Source of the DNA: Pseudomonas alkylphenolica
Lineage (GTDB): Bacteria > Pseudomonadota > Gammaproteobacteria > Pseudomonadales > Pseudomonadaceae
NCBI RefSeq assembly: GCF_016009175.1
Contig: NZ_JADUCM010000007.1
Span: 124,001 to 188,000 of the forward strand
Direction: 5' to 3'
Length of the DNA stretch: 64,000 nt
Numbering within the stretch: position 1 is the first letter of the stretch; every line of letters begins with the position of its first letter. This document shows positions 53,452 to 61,953 of this stretch, in pieces. Position numbers and translations under genes: made by a program. A model generated the notes under the pieces. It saw only the letters and a program-made list of their open reading frames with translations. It made no database searches and was not told the DNA's origin.

Positions 53452-53964
53452 GTGAGGCAACAGGGCGTAACACTGATACAAATGTTGTTCGCGCTGGGGC
53501 TGCTGGGGCTGCTTACCCAGCTGGGTGTCCCGGCCTACACCAGCATGAGTGAAGGGCTACAGCGGCAAACAACAGCCAGCGACCTCGCCGCGGCATTACG
53601 CACTGCACGCAGTGAAGCGCTGCTGCGCAACAGCGTGGTGCGCCTGCAGGCAATTGATGCGGACTGGAGCAACGGTTGGCGGATGCTGCTTGAACAGGAC
53701 AGTCCGTTACTGCTGCATGAGTGGCGCAGCAACGGGCGAACGAGCGTTGTAGGCAACCGGCCGGTGGCCCGACAGGTACGCTTCAGCGGTTTGGGTGTGC
53801 CACTGTTGGAAAGCGGTGCGTTTCAGGCCGGGACGCTGCATGTTTGCCAACGTCCCGAAGCGCTGAGTCACTACCAGGTGGTGCTGTCACGTACCGGGAG
53901 GGTTCGCGTGCTTGATGTCCTGAGCGAGCAGCCGCTGTGCGCGGCTGCCAGGTCAGATCAGTGA
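53452..53964 (+). CDS. fimT: FimT/GspH-type minor pseudopilin
   Basis: This 170-residue protein has leader MRQQG, then [20 protein letters not shown], where Gln replaces the conserved Glu5. The region [25 protein letters not shown] is the FimT/GspH hallmark, followed by the GspH-type beta domain ([10 protein letters not shown]). The GTG start has AGGGAGGA upstream. It is divergent from the pilV-pilE run. FimT relatives in other bacteria bind DNA during uptake. Its end overlaps convergent ispH by 12 bases. Confidence 0.8.
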   Translation: MRQQGVTLIQMLFALGLLGLLTQLGVPAYTSMSEGLQRQTTASDLAAALRTARSEALLRNSVVRLQAIDADWSNGWRMLLEQDSPLLLHEWRSNGRTSVVGNRPVARQVRFSGLGVPLLESGAFQAGTLHVCQRPEALSHYQVVLSRTGRVRVLDVLSEQPLCAAARSDQ

Positions 53965-54900
53965 GCGAACGCGCAATTCCTTGGGCATCGAGAAGGTGAT
54001 GTTCTCTTCGCGGCCGTCCAGCTCTTCAGCGCCGACAGCGCCCCAGGCCCGAAGCTGCTCGATCACGCCGCGCACCAGCACTTCCGGTGCCGAGGCACCT
54101 GCAGTAATGCCGATGCGTTCGACGCCGTCGAACCAGCTTTGCTGCAGGTCTTCGGCGCCATCGATCAGGTAGGCCGGCGTCGACATACGCTCGGCCAGCT
54201 CACGCAGGCGGTTGGAGTTGGAGCTGTTCGGGCTGCCGACAACCAGTACCACATCGCATTCGTCAGCCAGCTGCTTGACCGCATCCTGGCGGTTCTGGGT
54301 GGCGTAGCAGATGTCGTCCTTGCGCGGGCCGCCGATATTCGGGAAGCGCGCACGCAAGGCATCGATCACCCGGCTGGTGTCATCCATCGACAGGGTCGTC
54401 TGGGTAACAAAGGCCAGTTTGTCCGGGTCATTGACCTGCAGCTTGGCAACATCAGCTTCGTCTTCAACCAGGTAGATCGCGCCGCCATTGCTGGCGTCGT
54501 ACTGGCCCATGGTGCCTTCGACTTCCGGGTGACCGGCATGGCCGATCAGGATGCACTCACGGCCGTCACGGCTGTAGCGCGCCACCTCGATGTGCACCTT
54601 GGTGACCAACGGGCAGGTGGCATCGAAAACCTTCAGGCCGCGCCCGGCCGCTTCCTGGCGCACAGCCTGGGAAACGCCGTGGGCGCTGAAGATGACGATG
54701 ACATCATCCGGTACCTGATCCAGCTCTTCGACAAAGATCGCCCCGCGGTTGCGCAAGTCTTCGACCACGAATTTGTTGTGCACCACTTCGTGACGCACAT
54801 AGATCGGCGGGCCAAAGACTTCCAGGGCGCGGTTGACGATTTCGATCGCCCGGTCCACGCCCGCACAGAAGCCGCGGGGGTTGGCGAGTTTGATTTGCAT
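53953..54900 (-). CDS. ispH: 4-hydroxy-3-methylbut-2-enyl diphosphate reductase IspH
   Basis: This 315-residue iron-sulfur enzyme makes IPP and DMAPP in the last MEP-pathway step. The three cluster cysteines are in [25 protein letters not shown] and [11 protein letters not shown]. Active-site His and Glu lie in [12 protein letters not shown] and [14 protein letters not shown]. The ATG at 54900 is the family start. It ends the run ileS-lspA-fkpB-ispH. Confidence 0.96.
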   Translation of the reverse strand: MQIKLANPRGFCAGVDRAIEIVNRALEVFGPPIYVRHEVVHNKFVVEDLRNRGAIFVEELDQVPDDVIVIFSAHGVSQAVRQEAAGRGLKVFDATCPLVTKVHIEVARYSRDGRECILIGHAGHPEVEGTMGQYDASNGGAIYLVEDEADVAKLQVNDPDKLAFVTQTTLSMDDTSRVIDALRARFPNIGGPRKDDICYATQNRQDAVKQLADECDVVLVVGSPNSSNSNRLRELAERMSTPAYLIDGAEDLQQSWFDGVERIGITAGASAPEVLVRGVIEQLRAWGAVGAEELDGREENITFSMPKELRVRSLI

Positions 54901-54914
54901 GCTTGGCTCCGGGC

Positions 54915-55352
54915 TCAAAGCGCCGTCACTTCGAGGATTTCCACCTCAAAGCTCAGGGTCTTGCCGGCCAGTGGGTGGTTGAAGTCGATGGTCACCTGGG
55001 CGTCATCGAATGCCTTGACCACACCAGGCAACTCGGCGTTGGCCGCATCATTGAAGATCACCAACAGGCCTTCAGACAGTTCCATGTCATTGAATTGCGA
55101 CCGTGGAATGATCTGCACGTTCTGCGGGTTGGGTTGGCCGAAAGCGTTTTCCGGCTCAACGGTCACCGTGCGCTTGTCACCCGCCTTGAAGCCGAAGATC
55201 GCGGCTTCGAAGCCTGGCAGCAGGTTGCCGTCGCCGACTTTGAACACCGCCGGCGATTTGTCGAAGGTGCTGTCGACGGTGTCGCCGTTTTCCAGGTGCA
55301 GCGCGAAGTGCAGTTTGACTTCGGTGTTCTGGCCGATTCGGGTTTCAGTCAT
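54915..55352 (-). CDS. fkpB: FKBP-type peptidyl-prolyl isomerase (SlpA-like)
   Basis: This 145-residue FKBP-type prolyl isomerase with an insert-in-flap domain has [51 protein letters not shown] and the C-terminal [20 protein letters not shown]. It belongs to the SlpA/FkpB group. It overlaps lspA by eight bases, the standard lspA-fkpB-ispH order. Confidence 0.93.
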   Translation of the reverse strand: MTETRIGQNTEVKLHFALHLENGDTVDSTFDKSPAVFKVGDGNLLPGFEAAIFGFKAGDKRTVTVEPENAFGQPNPQNVQIIPRSQFNDMELSEGLLVIFNDAANAELPGVVKAFDDAQVTIDFNHPLAGKTLSFEVEILEVTAL

Positions 55353-55860
55353 GGACGGGTTCTCCGGACTTTTTGCTCTTGAACATATCCAGCGCCAGCA
55401 TCACCGCACCAACGGTGATGGCGCTGTCGGCCAGGTTGAAGGCCGGGAAGTACCAGCGGTTTTGCCAGTGGACGAGGATGAAGTCGACGACGTGGCCAAG
55501 CACGATACGGTCGTACAGGTTGCCCAGCGCGCCGCCGAGCACCAGCGCCAGCGCCACGGCCAGCCAGGTCTCGTTGCGCCCCAGGCGCTTGAGCCAGACC
55601 ACCAGCACACCGCTGACCACCAGCGCGATCAGCGCGAACAGCCAGCGCTGCCAGCCGGAGCTGTCCGCCAGGAAACTGAAGGCCGCACCGGTGTTGTAGG
55701 CCAGGGTCCAGCTGAAGTAGTCGGGAATCACCACGATCTGCTGGTACAGGCTCAATGCGCCCTCGAAGTAGACCTTGCTGGCCTGGTCAAGGACCAGGAC
55801 CAGCAAGCTCAGCCAGAGCCAGCCAAGGCGCCCGAAGCGCCCTGCAGCAGGGTTAGGCAT
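55345..55860 (-). CDS. lspA: Lipoprotein signal peptidase (SPase II)
   Basis: This 171-residue four-TM aspartic peptidase cuts prolipoproteins such as BamD. The catalytic Asp motifs [16 protein letters not shown] and [14 protein letters not shown] are intact, and [11 protein letters not shown] is the family signature. It overlaps ileS by eight bases and fkpB by eight. Confidence 0.95.
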   Translation of the reverse strand: MPNPAAGRFGRLGWLWLSLLVLVLDQASKVYFEGALSLYQQIVVIPDYFSWTLAYNTGAAFSFLADSSGWQRWLFALIALVVSGVLVVWLKRLGRNETWLAVALALVLGGALGNLYDRIVLGHVVDFILVHWQNRWYFPAFNLADSAITVGAVMLALDMFKSKKSGEPVHD

Positions 55861-58684
55861 AGTGACGCACCTCGCCGTTGCCGCTGATGTTGTCGGCGCA
55901 ACGGGCGCAGATTTCCGGATGCTCCGGGTTCACGCCAACATCGGCGCGGAAGTGCCAGCAACGACCGCACTTGGTGTGCGCGGACTTGACCACTTTGAGC
56001 TTCAGGCCAGCCACTTCGGTTTCCACTGCATCGGCAGGCGCCTGTACGAACGGGGCAACGGTCGCGGCCGAGGTGATCAGCACGAAACGCAGCTCGTCGC
56101 CGAGTTTGTCCAGGTCGGCACTCAGGCCTTCGTCGGCAAACAGGGTAACTTCGGCTTGCAGGTTGCCACCGATGGCCTTGGCCGAACGCTGGTTTTCCAG
56201 TTCCTTGTTGACCGCAGTCTTGGCCGCCATCACGCGGTCCCAGTAAGCACGGCCCAGCTCGAAGCCTTCCGGCAGCTCGGTCAGCCCCTGGTACCAGGTG
56301 TTGAGCATGACCGACTCGTTGCGCTCGCCCGGCAGGTACTGCCACAGCTCGTCGGCGGTGAAGGCCAGGATCGGCGCGATCCAGCGCACCAGCGCCTCGC
56401 TGATGTGGTACAGCGCGGTCTGGCAGGAACGACGGGCAACACTGTTGGCGCCGGTGGTGTACTGGCGGTCCTTGATGATGTCCAGGTAGAAGCCGCCCAG
56501 CTCCTGCACGCAGAAGTTGTGGATCTTCGAGTAGACGTTCCAGAAGCGGTATTCGCCGTAGTGCTCTTCCAGCTCGCGCTGCAGCAACAGGGTACGGTCG
56601 ACGGCCCAGCGGTCCAGCGCCAGCATGTCTTCGGCCGGCAGCAGGTCGCGCGCCGGATCGAAGCCCGACAGGTTGGAGAGCAGGAAGCGTGCAGTGTTGC
56701 GGATACGCCGGTAGGCGTCGGCGCTGCGCTGCAGGATCTGATCGGAAACCGCCATTTCGCCGGAGTAGTCAGTGGCCGAAACCCACAGGCGCATGATGTC
56801 GGCACCCAGGGTGTCGTTGACCTTCTGCGGCTCGATGGTGTTGCCCAACGACTTGGACATCTTGCGGCCGTTTTCGTCAACGGTGAAACCGTGGGTCAAC
56901 AGTTCGCGGTACGGCGCGTGGCCGTCGATGGCGCAACCGGTCAGCAACGAGGAATGGAACCAGCCGCGGTGCTGGTCGGAACCTTCCAGGTACAGGTCGG
57001 CACGCGGGCCGGTTTCGTGGCCGATGTTGTGCGAGCCACGCAGTACATGCCAGTGGGTGGTGCCGGAGTCGAACCAGACGTCGAGGGTATCGGCGATCTT
57101 GTCGTACTGAGCAGCCTCGTCACCGAGCAGTTCGGCAGCGTCCATCTTGAACCAGGCTTCGATGCCTTCGTTCTCGACACGCTTGGCAACTTCTTCCATC
57201 AGCTCGACGGTGCGCGGGTGCAGTTCACCGGTCTGCTTGTTGAGGAAGAACGGGATCGGCACGCCCCAGTTACGCTGACGCGAGATGCACCAGTCCGGGC
57301 GGTTGGCGATCATCGAGTGCAGGCGCGCCTGGCCCCAGGCCGGGACGAACTTGGTTTCTTCGATGGCTTTGACCGCACGCTTGCGCAGGGTTTCGCCGTT
57401 GTCCGGCTGCTTGTCCATGCCCACGAACCACTGCGCGGTAGCGCGGTAGATCAGCGGGGTTTTGTGGCGCCAGCAGTGCATGTAGCTGTGGCTGATGGTT
57501 TCGGTGTGCAGCAGCGCACCGACTTCCGTCAGCTTGTCGACGATCGCAGGGTTGGCCTTCCAGATGAACTGGCCACCGAAGAATTCCAGCGACTGCACGT
57601 ACACACCGTTGCTCTGCACCGGGGTCAGGATGTCGTCGTTGACCATGCCGTAACGCTTGCAGGTGACGAAGTCGTCTTCACCGTAGGCAGGCGCGGAGTG
57701 AACCACACCGGTACCGGCGCCGAGCTCGACGTAGTCAGCCAGGTATACTGGCGACAGACGGTCGTAGAACGGGTGACGGAAGTTGATCAGGTCCAGTGCC
57801 GAACCTGGCGCGGTGGCGATGACCGAACCTTCCAGCGCGTAACGCTTCAGGCACGACTCGACCAGCTCGGCAGCCAGCACCAGCAGCTTGTCGCCGACAT
57901 CGACCAGGGCGTAGGTGAACTCCGGGTGGACGTTCAGGGCCTGGTTGGCAGGGATGGTCCACGGGGTGGTGGTCCAGATGACGATCGACGCCGGCTTGGC
58001 CAGTGCAGCCAGACCGAACGCGGCAGCCAGCTTGGCTTCGTCAGCCACCTGGAAGGCCACGTCGATGGTTTGCGATTTCTTGTCGGCGTACTCGACTTCT
58101 GCTTCAGCCAGGGCCGAGGCGCAATCGAAGCACCAGTTCACAGGTTTGAGGCCTTTGAACACGAAGCCGTGCTTGACCATCTCGGCCAGGGCGCGGATTT
58201 CACCGGCCTCGTTGGCAAAGTTCATGGTCTTGTAAGGGTTGTCCCAGTCACCCAGCACGCCCAGGCGGATGAACTCGGTCTTCTGCCCTTCGATCTGCTC
58301 GGCGGCGTAGGCACGGCACAGCTCGCGGGTTTTGTCTGCGGTCAGATGCTTGCCGTGGGTAACTTCGACCTTGTGCTCGATCGGCAGGCCGTGGCAGTCC
58401 CAGCCGGGCACGTACGGGGCGTCGAAACCGGACAGGGTCTTGGAGCGGACAATCATGTCCTTGAGAATCTTGTTCAGCGCATGACCGATGTGGATCTTGC
58501 CGTTGGCGTAGGGCGGGCCGTCGTGCAGCACGAACTTCGGACGATCCTTGCCAATTTCGCGCAGCTTCTGGTACAGGCCAATGCTGTCCCAGCGCTGCAG
58601 AATCTGCGGTTCGCGCTGTGGCAGGCCGGCCTTCATCGGGAAGGCGGTGTCCGGAAGGTTTAGCGTGGCTTTATAGTCGGTCAT
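55853..58684 (-). CDS. ileS: Isoleucyl-tRNA synthetase
   Basis: This 943-residue class I synthetase has the HIGH motif ([20 protein letters not shown]) and the KMSKS loop ([14 protein letters not shown]). The CP1 editing domain (about 190-400) contains the [11 protein letters not shown] block. A C-terminal zinc site [12 protein letters not shown] and CARCADNI marks the eubacterial type. The ATG at 58684 overlaps the ribF stop by four bases; the longer upstream reading lies in ribF. Confidence 0.97.
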   Translation of the reverse strand: MTDYKATLNLPDTAFPMKAGLPQREPQILQRWDSIGLYQKLREIGKDRPKFVLHDGPPYANGKIHIGHALNKILKDMIVRSKTLSGFDAPYVPGWDCHGLPIEHKVEVTHGKHLTADKTRELCRAYAAEQIEGQKTEFIRLGVLGDWDNPYKTMNFANEAGEIRALAEMVKHGFVFKGLKPVNWCFDCASALAEAEVEYADKKSQTIDVAFQVADEAKLAAAFGLAALAKPASIVIWTTTPWTIPANQALNVHPEFTYALVDVGDKLLVLAAELVESCLKRYALEGSVIATAPGSALDLINFRHPFYDRLSPVYLADYVELGAGTGVVHSAPAYGEDDFVTCKRYGMVNDDILTPVQSNGVYVQSLEFFGGQFIWKANPAIVDKLTEVGALLHTETISHSYMHCWRHKTPLIYRATAQWFVGMDKQPDNGETLRKRAVKAIEETKFVPAWGQARLHSMIANRPDWCISRQRNWGVPIPFFLNKQTGELHPRTVELMEEVAKRVENEGIEAWFKMDAAELLGDEAAQYDKIADTLDVWFDSGTTHWHVLRGSHNIGHETGPRADLYLEGSDQHRGWFHSSLLTGCAIDGHAPYRELLTHGFTVDENGRKMSKSLGNTIEPQKVNDTLGADIMRLWVSATDYSGEMAVSDQILQRSADAYRRIRNTARFLLSNLSGFDPARDLLPAEDMLALDRWAVDRTLLLQRELEEHYGEYRFWNVYSKIHNFCVQELGGFYLDIIKDRQYTTGANSVARRSCQTALYHISEALVRWIAPILAFTADELWQYLPGERNESVMLNTWYQGLTELPEGFELGRAYWDRVMAAKTAVNKELENQRSAKAIGGNLQAEVTLFADEGLSADLDKLGDELRFVLITSAATVAPFVQAPADAVETEVAGLKLKVVKSAHTKCGRCWHFRADVGVNPEHPEICARCADNISGNGEVRHYA

Positions 58685-59631
58685 TTCAGGCTCTTCGTTA
58701 GCGGTTGAGCGTGCCAATGGGCACGTGCGGCGGCGATATCCGCATCGATCGCCGACTTCAGCGCCTCCAGGGAGGCGAAACGCTGCTCGTCGCGCAGCTT
58801 GTGGTGGAATTCCACCGTCAGACGCCGGCCATAGAGATCGCCGGCAAAATCCAGGATGTGCACTTCCAGGTGGGCACTGCCATCACCTGATACGGTTGGC
58901 CGCACGCCGATGTTGGCGACGCCTGGCCAAGCCTTGCCATCGAGATCGACACTGACCAGGTAAACACCGGTCAGCGGTACGCGATGACGCTTGAGTTGTA
59001 TGTTGGCCGTCGGCGTACCGAGCTGGCGCGCAAGCTTTTGCCCGTGCAGGACGCGACCGCTGATGCGGTACGGGCGTCCGAGCAGGCGTTCAGCCAGGGC
59101 AAAATCGGCCTTGGCCAGCGCCTGGCGTACCTGCGTACTGCTGACCCGCAGGCCCTCCAGCTCGACAGTTTGCGCCGCTTCTACGGTGAAGCCCTGGCTC
59201 AGCCCGGCTTGCTGGAGAAACTCGAAGTCGCCGACGCGGTCGCAACCAAAGCGGAAATCATCACCGACTTCCAGGTGTTTTACACCCAGACCATCGACCA
59301 GAATGGTGTCGACGAACTCGGCGGCACTGAGCTTGCTCAGGCGCTGGTTGAACGCCAGGCACAGCACACGGTCGACACCCTCGGCAGTAAGCAGCGCGAC
59401 TTTGTCACGCAGGCGCGCCAAACGTGCCGGGGCGGTCTCGGGAGAGAAGTATTCACGCGGTTGTGGCTCGAAAATCACCACGCAGCTGGGCACGCCCAGC
59501 GCGACCGCTCGCTCACGCAAACGCGCCAGGATTGCCTGGTGGCCGCGGTGAACACCGTCGAAGTTGCCAATAGTGGCGACACAGCCCCGGTGCTGGGGGC
59601 GCAGGTTGTGAAGGCCTCGAACCAGCTGCAT
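58681..59631 (-). CDS. ribF: Bifunctional riboflavin kinase / FAD synthetase
   Basis: This 316-residue enzyme makes FMN and FAD. The N-terminal FMN adenylyltransferase domain has [19 protein letters not shown] and the C-terminal riboflavin kinase domain has [20 protein letters not shown]. The ATG at 59631 has AAGAAG in front and matches the family start; an ATG at 59649 lacks a ribosome site. It starts 118 bases after murJ and overlaps ileS by four bases. Confidence 0.95.
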   Translation of the reverse strand: MQLVRGLHNLRPQHRGCVATIGNFDGVHRGHQAILARLRERAVALGVPSCVVIFEPQPREYFSPETAPARLARLRDKVALLTAEGVDRVLCLAFNQRLSKLSAAEFVDTILVDGLGVKHLEVGDDFRFGCDRVGDFEFLQQAGLSQGFTVEAAQTVELEGLRVSSTQVRQALAKADFALAERLLGRPYRISGRVLHGQKLARQLGTPTANIQLKRHRVPLTGVYLVSVDLDGKAWPGVANIGVRPTVSGDGSAHLEVHILDFAGDLYGRRLTVEFHHKLRDEQRFASLEALKSAIDADIAAARAHWHAQPLTKSLK

Positions 59632-59749
59632 AACGCGCTTCTTGCTCATAAAGTGGTCGATTATAACCACACCCGGGCGCTGACGACAGGCAGCAGCGCA
59701 ACCCCGAGGCATGGAATGGATAAAACCGACGTCTGGCCGTGCTCGCGGC

Positions 59750-61288
59750 TCAATGCAGCGCCTTGCGCGCAAAGTCGCGCAGGCGGAAACCGAACACGAA
59801 CAGACTGCCGAAATACGTCACAACACCCGCCAGAATCAGCCCACCCAAACGCAGGAAGCGTTCAAGCATCTGCCCTTCTGCCCAGGCCGGCATGTAATGC
59901 ATGCCTACCAGCAATACCGCCGACATCAACAGCACCGCCACAATCAGCTTGCCGAGGAACTTCGCCCAGCCCGGTTGCGGCTGGAACAACTGCTGCTGAC
60001 GCAGCTTCCAGTACAGCAAACCGGCATTCAGACAGGCGCCCAGGCTGATGGCCAGGGCCAGGCCCGCGTGCTGCAGGTGGCTGATGAACGCCAGGTTGAA
60101 CAACTGGGTACAGACCAGGGTAAACACGGCGATTTTAACCGGAGTACGGATGTTCTGCTGGGCATAGAACCCCGGTGCCAGCACTTTGACCAGGATGATG
60201 GCCAGCAGCCCCACCGAATAGGCGATCAGGGCGCGCTGGGTCATCGCGGCGTCGAAGGCCGAGAACTTGCCGTACTGAAACAGTGCCACGGTCAACGGCT
60301 CAGCCAGGATCGCCATGGCCAGGGTGCACGGCAGCACCAAAAGGAAACACAGGCGCAGGCCCCAGTCGAGAACACGCGAATACTCGTGACGGTCGCGATT
60401 GGCATAGGTCTTGGCCAGGGTCGGCAGCAAGATGGTGCCCAGGGCCACGCCCAGGACGCCGGACGGCAACTCCATCAGGCGGTCGGCGTAATACATCCAC
60501 GACACCGAGCCGGCGACCAGGAACGACGCAAAGATCGTGTTGATGATCAGCGAAATCTGGCTGACCGACACCCCGAGGATGGCCGGCAGCATCTGCTTGA
60601 GCACCCGCCAGACGCCGCTGTCGCGCAGGTTCAGGCGCGGCAGCACGAGCATGCCGATCTTTTTCAGATGGGGTAGCTGATACAGCAGCTGGGCCAGCCC
60701 GCCGGCCAGCACGCCCCAGGCCAGCGCCATGATCGGCGGGTCGAAATACGGTGTCAGGAACAGGGTAAAGGCGATCATCGCCACATTGAGCAGCGTGGGC
60801 ACGAACGCCGGTACCGAAAAGCGGTTCCAGGTATTGAGGATGGCCCCGGCCAGCGACGACAGTGAGATGAGCAATATATAAGGGAACGTGACCCTCAGCA
60901 GGTCAGTGGTCAGCTGGTACTTCTCGGCGCTGTCGACAAACCCCGGGGCGGTAACCCACACCACCCAGGGCGCTGCCAGGATGCCCAGGGCCGTGACCAG
61001 CGCCAGTACCAGAGTCAGCAGACCGCTGACATAGGCAATGAAGGTGCGGGTCGCCTCCTCGCCCTGCTGGGTCTTGTACTCCGCCAGAATCGGCACGAAC
61101 GCCTGGGAAAACGCGCCCTCGGCGAAGATCCGGCGCAACAGGTTGGGCAGTTTGAAGGCAATGAAAAAGGCATCGGTGGCAACGCCAGCGCCGAATACCC
61201 GCGCAAGGATCGTGTCGCGGACAAAGCCCAGCACCCGGGAAATCATGGTGATGGAGCTGACGGCGGCCAGGGATTTCAGAAGGTTCAT
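59750..61288 (-). CDS. murJ: Lipid II flippase MurJ
   Basis: This 512-residue MOP-superfamily flippase with about 14 membrane segments moves lipid II across the inner membrane. It begins [30 protein letters not shown], the MurJ signature, and has [29 protein letters not shown]. The ATG at 61288 starts at this block; the ORF upstream is not conserved. First of the murJ-ribF-ileS-lspA-fkpB-ispH run, divergent from rpsT. Confidence 0.95.
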   Translation of the reverse strand: MNLLKSLAAVSSITMISRVLGFVRDTILARVFGAGVATDAFFIAFKLPNLLRRIFAEGAFSQAFVPILAEYKTQQGEEATRTFIAYVSGLLTLVLALVTALGILAAPWVVWVTAPGFVDSAEKYQLTTDLLRVTFPYILLISLSSLAGAILNTWNRFSVPAFVPTLLNVAMIAFTLFLTPYFDPPIMALAWGVLAGGLAQLLYQLPHLKKIGMLVLPRLNLRDSGVWRVLKQMLPAILGVSVSQISLIINTIFASFLVAGSVSWMYYADRLMELPSGVLGVALGTILLPTLAKTYANRDRHEYSRVLDWGLRLCFLLVLPCTLAMAILAEPLTVALFQYGKFSAFDAAMTQRALIAYSVGLLAIILVKVLAPGFYAQQNIRTPVKIAVFTLVCTQLFNLAFISHLQHAGLALAISLGACLNAGLLYWKLRQQQLFQPQPGWAKFLGKLIVAVLLMSAVLLVGMHYMPAWAEGQMLERFLRLGGLILAGVVTYFGSLFVFGFRLRDFARKALH

Positions 61289-61460
61289 CGAAAGTTTTTC
61301 ACGCCTTAAGATAAAGGGCTGTGCCGGAACGCGCCCAGTTGTGCGATACTCCGCGCCGCAACGCAAGCAGAGCAAAAACTCCCGAGTTTACAGGTCACAC
61401 CGCAGAAGGGAATCACTCCCTTGTAAGGAACGACCACTCAGCGGAACCATGCAAGTGCCC

Positions 61461-61489
61461 TTGACAACCGATTAACTCATCGGCATGAT
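61461..61489 (+). promoter_or_regulatory. Promoter of rpsT
   Basis: A perfect TTGACA is followed after 17 bases by CATGAT (four of six matches to TATAAT), 51 bases before the rpsT start. Confidence 0.65.
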
Positions 61490-61539
61490 TCGCGGCCTAT
61501 TTTGTTTGCTATTTACCAAGTCTTTCGAGGAGCTCGACG

Positions 61540-61812
61540 GTGGCCAACTCACCTTCCGCCAAAAAACGTGCAAAACAGGCTGAGAAGCGTCGCAGCCACA
61601 ACGCCAGCCTGCGTTCCATGGTTCGTACCTACATCAAGAATGTAGTTAAAGCCATCGACGCAAAAGACGCCGAAAAAGCGCAAGCTGCTTACATCCTGGC
61701 TGTGCCAGTTATCGACCGTATGGCCGATAAAGGCATCATCCACAAGAACAAGGCTGCTCGCCATAAAGGCCGTCTGAATGGCCACATCAAGGCGCTGAAA
61801 CTGGCTGCCTAA
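61540..61812 (+). CDS. rpsT: 30S ribosomal protein S20
   Basis: This 90-residue basic helical protein binds 16S rRNA in the body of the 30S subunit. It begins [20 protein letters not shown] and ends with [19 protein letters not shown], both diagnostic of S20. The start is a GTG with GAGGAG, as is usual for non-ATG rpsT starts, which can limit its translation. Divergent from murJ; terminator follows. Confidence 0.97.
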   Translation: MANSPSAKKRAKQAEKRRSHNASLRSMVRTYIKNVVKAIDAKDAEKAQAAYILAVPVIDRMADKGIIHKNKAARHKGRLNGHIKALKLAA

Positions 61813-61826
61813 GCGACACGCTTGTT

Positions 61827-61855
61827 AAAAAACCGACCCTAGGGTCGGTTTTTTA
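61827..61855 (+). terminator. Rho-independent terminator after rpsT
   Basis: AAAAAACCGACCCT and AGGGTCGGTTTTTT form a perfect stem with a T run, 14 bases after the rpsT stop. Confidence 0.92.
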
Positions 61856-61888
61856 TTGCCTGCGATTTAGTGTTCAAACTGCTCATTC

Positions 61889-61940
61889 TGTAGGAGCTGG
61901 CGTAGCCTGCGATCGATCGCGGAGCGATCGCAGGCTATAA
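61889..61940. repeat. Second-type REP palindrome
   Basis: TGTAGGAGCTGGCGTAGCCTGCGATCG begins a palindrome whose 12-bp arms AGCCTGCGATCG / CGATCGCAGGCT pair at 61904-61936 (shown in short arms here). The same GGAGCTGGCG-AGCCTGCGATCG unit occurs at 30151-30198. It lies between rpsT and the convergent MCE gene. Confidence 0.8.
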
Positions 61941-61953
61941 CCCAATACCGCAG

